A DNA stretch of 64,000 bases from Pedobacter sp. WC2423 (GTDB taxonomy: Bacteria; Bacteroidota; Bacteroidia; Sphingobacteriales; Sphingobacteriaceae), in the NCBI RefSeq assembly GCF_040822065.1, contig NZ_CP162005.1:744001-808000 (forward strand), in the 5' to 3' direction. Each line of letters starts with the position of its first letter. Position 1 is the stretch's first letter. The translations under genes and the position numbers were made by a program. The notes below the pieces were generated by a model. That model did not search any database. It was not told where the DNA came from and saw nothing but the letters and a program-made list of their open reading frames with translations. Shown here one piece after another: positions 60,343 through 64,000 of this stretch.

Positions 60343-62781
60343 ATGGAAAAGGAGTTGAAGGATATTTTACCAATTTTTGGTGTAGAACGGGATTGCATCC
60401 TCAGTAAGCAAGGCGATATTACGGTTGTCTATAAAATAGAATTGCCAGAGATTTTTACGCTTAGTGATCAGGAGTATGAGCTGCTTCACCAATCGTGGAT
60501 TAAGGCGATCAGATTATTGCCAAAATTTTCAGTTTTTCATAAGCAAGATTGGTACACTGCCGCGGTTTATAAACCGATTAATAAAAAATCCCGGAGTTTT
60601 TTAACTGATTCTGCAGACAATTATTTTGCTGGCAGGAAGTACATGGATCATCAGTGTTTCATTTACCTGACTAAAAAACCAGATGGACGGAAATTAAGCA
60701 CATCTCTGTTTTCTAACCTGTTAAGAAAAAGTATTGTGCCAGATCAAACCATTAAACCGGATATGCTCCAGCATTTTTTAGATAGTTGCGGCCAATTCAA
60801 AAGAATTTTAGAGGATACAGGTCTATTAAAGTTACGTAGGTTATCTGATGGAGAATTGGCCAGTGACGGCAGGTTTGTTGGTTTAATAGAAAAGTATTGC
60901 TATTTAAATGATAGTCCAGAAGAATTCATAATCAGGGATATCCAGTTTGGGGATAAAATTAAAATTGGGGATCGCAATTGCCAACTTTATACACTTGGTG
61001 ACGTAGCTGATTTGCCGGGATTGTGCGGGAGCAGGATCAATTATGACAAATTTAGTAATGACAACACAAAATTTTCATTGGGATTTGCCAGTTCATTAAA
61101 TCACCTGCTTCCATTTGATCATATTTATAATCAATACATATTTATCGAAGATCCGCAGGTAACTATAAAATCTTTGGAGAGCAAAAGATTAAGATTGCAA
61201 TCGCTCTCTGCATATAGTCGTGAAAATTCAATATCAAGAGATGGTGTAAATGATTTTTTAAATGAAGCGATCTCCGAACAACGTTTGCCAGTCAAAGCGC
61301 ACAGCAATTTATTGGTTTGGACACAGGATAGTGAAAAGCTTAAGGACATTAAAAATCATGTTGGATCTGCACTTGCGCAGATGGATGCTGTTGCTAAAGA
61401 AGAAACTGCTGGAGCTGCACAGATTTTTTGGGCCGGAATACCAGGGAATGAGTCAGATTTTCCAATTAATGATTGCTATGATACATTCTTAGAACAGGCA
61501 AGCTGTTTCATTAACAACGAAGGCGCTCCAAAATCTGCGTTACCTGATGAAGGAATTAGGTTCTGTGACCGGCTATCTTCAAGACCAGTATATCTTGATC
61601 TTTTTGATGCACCAAGAAATTCAGGTGTAACAAGTAATATGGGAGTTTTGTGCTGCGGAACAAGTGGTGGTGGAAAATCAATGACGATCAATCATATTTT
61701 GCATTCTCTGTTTATTCAGGGTGCGCATTGCTTAACTGTAGATATTGGAGGAAGTTATAAGGGCTTATGTGAGCTGGTAGGAGGTTATTACTTTACCTAT
61801 GAAGAGAGTAATCCGATCCGTTTTAATCCTTTCTATATTCCTGATGGACAAGTCTTGGATACAGAGAAAAAGGAAAGTCTTAAATCATTGCTGGTTGCCC
61901 TTTGGAAGCAGGAGAATGAAAGTTTTAACAGATCTGAGTATGTAGCACTTTCCAATGCACTTAGTGGATATTATGCACATCTCGCTATCAATAAGGATAT
62001 TTTTCCATGTTTCAATTCATTCTATAAATATCTGGAAGATGATTATGTCAATATATTAAAGGAGCATAAAGTTAAAGATCGCGATTTTGATGTAGACAAT
62101 TTTTTATATGTGCTGCGTCCATATTATGAAGGTGGCGAATTTGATTACCTACTTAATGCTACAGAGAACCTGGATATCTTAAATCAGCCATTCGTAGTGG
62201 TGGAGCTGGATAATATAAAAGACCATCCAATTTTGTTTCCAGTGACTACAATCTTAGTTATGGAAATGTTCATCAGTAAGATGAGGAAGCTCAAAGGAAT
62301 AAGAAAAGTGCTGGCAATCGATGAAGCATGGTCGGCTATTGCTAAAAGTGGAATGGCCGCATTTTTAAAATATGCTTTTAAAACGATACGTAAGTTCAAT
62401 GGAGTCCCTATTGTGATCACGCAGGAACTGGATGATTTGATCAGCAGCCCAATTATTAAAGATGCGATTATTAACAATGCTGATATCAAAATTCTTATGG
62501 ATATGAAAAAGTTCATAAACAAATTTGACAAGATACAGGACACTTTAGGTTTATCTGAAAAGGCCAAAACCATTCTTTTGTCGGTGAACAAAGATGACCG
62601 TGATATTTTCATTGACCTGGGTGGTCAGGTTCAGCAGGTATATAGAAATGAACTTTGTCCGCAAGAGTATTTTGCTTTCACGACTGAAGGTAAGGAGCGG
62701 TTTAAGGTCCTTGAATTAGCGAAACAGCTTGGTAGTATAGAGCTGGCTATTTCTGCATTAGTAAAACAGAATTATAATTAA
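60343..62781 (+). CDS. traG: Conjugation ATPase TraG (VirB4-like)
   Basis: 812 residues. Walker A GTSGGGKS (439-446) with preceding GVLCC, Walker B VLAIDEAWSAI (about 655-665), and the VirB4 signature KTIRKFNGVPIVITQELDDL (RecA-like ATPase). It powers assembly of the mating pore. Typical length for the family. N-terminal ~400 residues form the TraG/VirB4 docking part. Confidence 0.95.
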   Translation: MEKELKDILPIFGVERDCILSKQGDITVVYKIELPEIFTLSDQEYELLHQSWIKAIRLLPKFSVFHKQDWYTAAVYKPINKKSRSFLTDSADNYFAGRKYMDHQCFIYLTKKPDGRKLSTSLFSNLLRKSIVPDQTIKPDMLQHFLDSCGQFKRILEDTGLLKLRRLSDGELASDGRFVGLIEKYCYLNDSPEEFIIRDIQFGDKIKIGDRNCQLYTLGDVADLPGLCGSRINYDKFSNDNTKFSLGFASSLNHLLPFDHIYNQYIFIEDPQVTIKSLESKRLRLQSLSAYSRENSISRDGVNDFLNEAISEQRLPVKAHSNLLVWTQDSEKLKDIKNHVGSALAQMDAVAKEETAGAAQIFWAGIPGNESDFPINDCYDTFLEQASCFINNEGAPKSALPDEGIRFCDRLSSRPVYLDLFDAPRNSGVTSNMGVLCCGTSGGGKSMTINHILHSLFIQGAHCLTVDIGGSYKGLCELVGGYYFTYEESNPIRFNPFYIPDGQVLDTEKKESLKSLLVALWKQENESFNRSEYVALSNALSGYYAHLAINKDIFPCFNSFYKYLEDDYVNILKEHKVKDRDFDVDNFLYVLRPYYEGGEFDYLLNATENLDILNQPFVVVELDNIKDHPILFPVTTILVMEMFISKMRKLKGIRKVLAIDEAWSAIAKSGMAAFLKYAFKTIRKFNGVPIVITQELDDLISSPIIKDAIINNADIKILMDMKKFINKFDKIQDTLGLSEKAKTILLSVNKDDRDIFIDLGGQVQQVYRNELCPQEYFAFTTEGKERFKVLELAKQLGSIELAISALVKQNYN

Positions 62782-62792
62782 AAAATAAAGAG

Positions 62793-63176
62793 ATGAGTTG
62801 GAAAAGATTTGTGAAAAAGGTAAGGTTCTCTTTTATAATGCTTTCAAGGCAAAGTTTTCAGGAGGCAGCAATATTTTCATTTATGACCGGAAGGTTTCGC
62901 CGGGAATGGAAAGATGCAGAATGTGAGCATGTTGAAGTCATTACCATTAAAATTTATAATGAGATCGCGGAAGCGTACGAGGTATCCATCGTAAAATCCA
63001 AGCTTGTGATTCATAATGAACAAATGGTTTACACTAAGCAGCCGGATGAATGGCTGGCGATTTATGATACTAGCAGAAGGCAGCTCATTGAAGTTGGGGG
63101 TACCAGGACCTTTACGTTTTTTCCTGACGAAAACGAGGCGTTGCTTGATAAGCATGGCTATGTTAAAGTTGAATGA
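62793..63176 (+). CDS. Hypothetical protein of the tra operon
   Basis: 127 residues. N-terminal basic amphipathic helix (SWKRFVKKVRFSFIMLS), then a beta-rich soluble part (VEVITIKIYNEIAEAYEVSIVKSKLVIH). Twelve bp after traG and 36 bp before traI, so co-transcribed. Not recognised. Confidence 0.65.
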   Translation: MSWKRFVKKVRFSFIMLSRQSFQEAAIFSFMTGRFRREWKDAECEHVEVITIKIYNEIAEAYEVSIVKSKLVIHNEQMVYTKQPDEWLAIYDTSRRQLIEVGGTRTFTFFPDENEALLDKHGYVKVE

Positions 63177-63212
63177 GAAGTATCTAACAGGGATTGAGAA
63201 AGGGGGGATGTG

Positions 63213-63893
63213 ATGAAAAAGGTGATGATATTATTATTTGTAATTTTTACCGCGACTAATATATCTGCGGAAAAGGCTAATGCTCAATTGGCTTATTTAG
63301 AGATCATAAAGGCAGGTGTCAAGAAAGTTATCAAAGCAGTGGATCTGCAAGTTCAGCGTTTGCAGAACAATACAATCTGGCTTCAAAATGCGCAAAAGAC
63401 GTTGGAAAATACCATGTCTAAATTAAAACTGGATGAGATTTCAGATTGGGCAAATCGTCAGAAAAGTCTTTACAAGGACTATTACGATGAATTGTACAAA
63501 GTGAAAATGCTGATTTCCTATTATAAAAGGATCAGGGATATTTCAGATAAACAAGTTAGGCTGGTACAAGCGTATCAGCGGGCCTGGCAGTTAACCAAAA
63601 AAGATCCTAATTTTTCTCCGCAGGAATTGGAATACATAGGTAAGGTTTACTCCGGTATTCTTGATGAGAGCCTTAAAAATATAGACCAGATCTTTCTAGT
63701 TGTAAATTCCTTTCAAACACAAATGTCGGATGCAAAGCGGTTAGAGATCATCAATAGTGCTGCGGATCAGGTAGACGACAATTACAATGACCTCACGAGA
63801 TTTAATCAGCAAAATATTATGCTTAGTCTGCAGCGGGCAAGGACTGGAAATGATGTTTTGGTAGTTAAAAAACTATATGGGCTGGCGGAATAG
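63213..63893 (+). CDS. traI: Conjugal transfer protein TraI (DUF4141)
   Basis: 226 residues from the ATG at 63213, preceded by AGGGGGG (63201-63207); a GTG one codon earlier is possible. Signal peptide (VMILLFVIFTATNISA), then a long helical periplasmic protein with LYKDYYDELYKVKMLISYYKRI and NFSPQELEYIGKVYSGILDESL. VirB5-like role in the CTnDOT-type channel by family. Confidence 0.88.
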   Translation: MKKVMILLFVIFTATNISAEKANAQLAYLEIIKAGVKKVIKAVDLQVQRLQNNTIWLQNAQKTLENTMSKLKLDEISDWANRQKSLYKDYYDELYKVKMLISYYKRIRDISDKQVRLVQAYQRAWQLTKKDPNFSPQELEYIGKVYSGILDESLKNIDQIFLVVNSFQTQMSDAKRLEIINSAADQVDDNYNDLTRFNQQNIMLSLQRARTGNDVLVVKKLYGLAE

Positions 63894-63929
63894 GCCATTT
63901 CAAAGTATAATCAAATTAAAATCAGTTAT

Positions 63930-64000
63930 ATGAAATATTTCATCTTGATTGCGATTTCCTGCTTTTTATCAATCAGCACAAATGCCCAGACATTTTCAGA
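63930..64000 (+). CDS. Next tra-operon gene, secreted protein (partial)
   Basis: Starts at ATG 63930 and runs off the right edge. Only MKYFILIAISCFLSISTNAQTF is visible (23 codons): a Sec signal peptide with cleavage after NA-Q. In related operons traJ or a small secreted protein follows traI; identity open. Confidence 0.55.
   Translation, partial: MKYFILIAISCFLSISTNAQTFS

Noticed and set aside
1..64000. tRNA genes as integration targets of the conjugative element
   Set aside because: No tRNA-like cloverleaf sequence was found by eye, and no integrase gene is present in the window.

Overview
The window is AT-rich DNA from a member of the Bacteroidota, most likely of the Sphingobacteriaceae (Pedobacter-like). 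This rests on the gene families present: SusC/SusD pairs driven by ECF sigma/FecR, DUF6597-type AraC regulators, DUF6520-like peptides, a CTnDOT-type conjugation operon (TraE/F/G/I), and mostly weak Shine-Dalgarno sequences. The genus is inference. No rRNA, tRNA or CRISPR array was seen.

Region 1 (1-24.3 kb, chromosome-like): a partial nitrilase-family gene, a tandem pair of AraC-type regulators, a lone ECF sigma gene, then two paralogous systems of the same layout: ECF sigma, FecR anti-sigma, SusC with an N-terminal STN domain, SusD, and a TlpA-like thioredoxin with a ~300-residue C-terminal extension. Each system is followed on the minus strand by a tandem pair of very small proteins that carry a C-x6-C-[AS] motif. 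The first pair (12.1-12.6 kb) has no signal peptide. The second pair (21.6-22.2 kb) is secreted, DUF6520-like, and sits beside a MauE-type membrane redox protein and a Crp/Fnr-type regulator. Together they look like an envelope system for disulfide-containing peptides: outer-membrane import by SusCD, thiol chemistry by TlpA/MauE, and signalling through FecR and sigma.

Region 2 (24.3-42 kb): a broken 3' end of dnaE, an unknown secreted protein, an intact dnaE-dinB translesion-polymerase operon behind a perfect palindromic operator, an orphan RES-domain protein, then mobilisation genes (VirD4-like coupling protein, MOB relaxase, MobA-like accessory protein), a candidate oriT, and a Toprim/primase protein. 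At 38.4-41.8 kb there is a 600-bp cassette, duplicated in tandem, that encodes two more leaderless C-x6-C proteins. The second cassette copy is split by an intact IS66 element with perfect 8-bp target duplications.

Region 3 (42-48.4 kb, minus strand): a PRTRC operon (ThiF/E1-like, E2-like protein B, protein F, ubiquitin-like protein C, protein E), several unknown small proteins, a DUF932 protein and SSB, ending in a strong terminator. Region 4 (49-55.8 kb) is cargo and regulators: GNAT enzymes, a coiled-coil SEFIR/TIR protein, a TIGR02391/HEPN-like protein (a candidate defence cluster), and two large unknown proteins. Region 5 (55.8-64 kb): after two terminators and a leader with hairpins, the conjugation operon runs off the right edge: traE, traF, three tandem paralogues of an unrecognised family, the TraG ATPase, an unknown gene, traI and the start of a secreted protein. 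From about 30 kb to the right edge the window is therefore part of an integrative conjugative element. No integrase or element end was recognised inside it.
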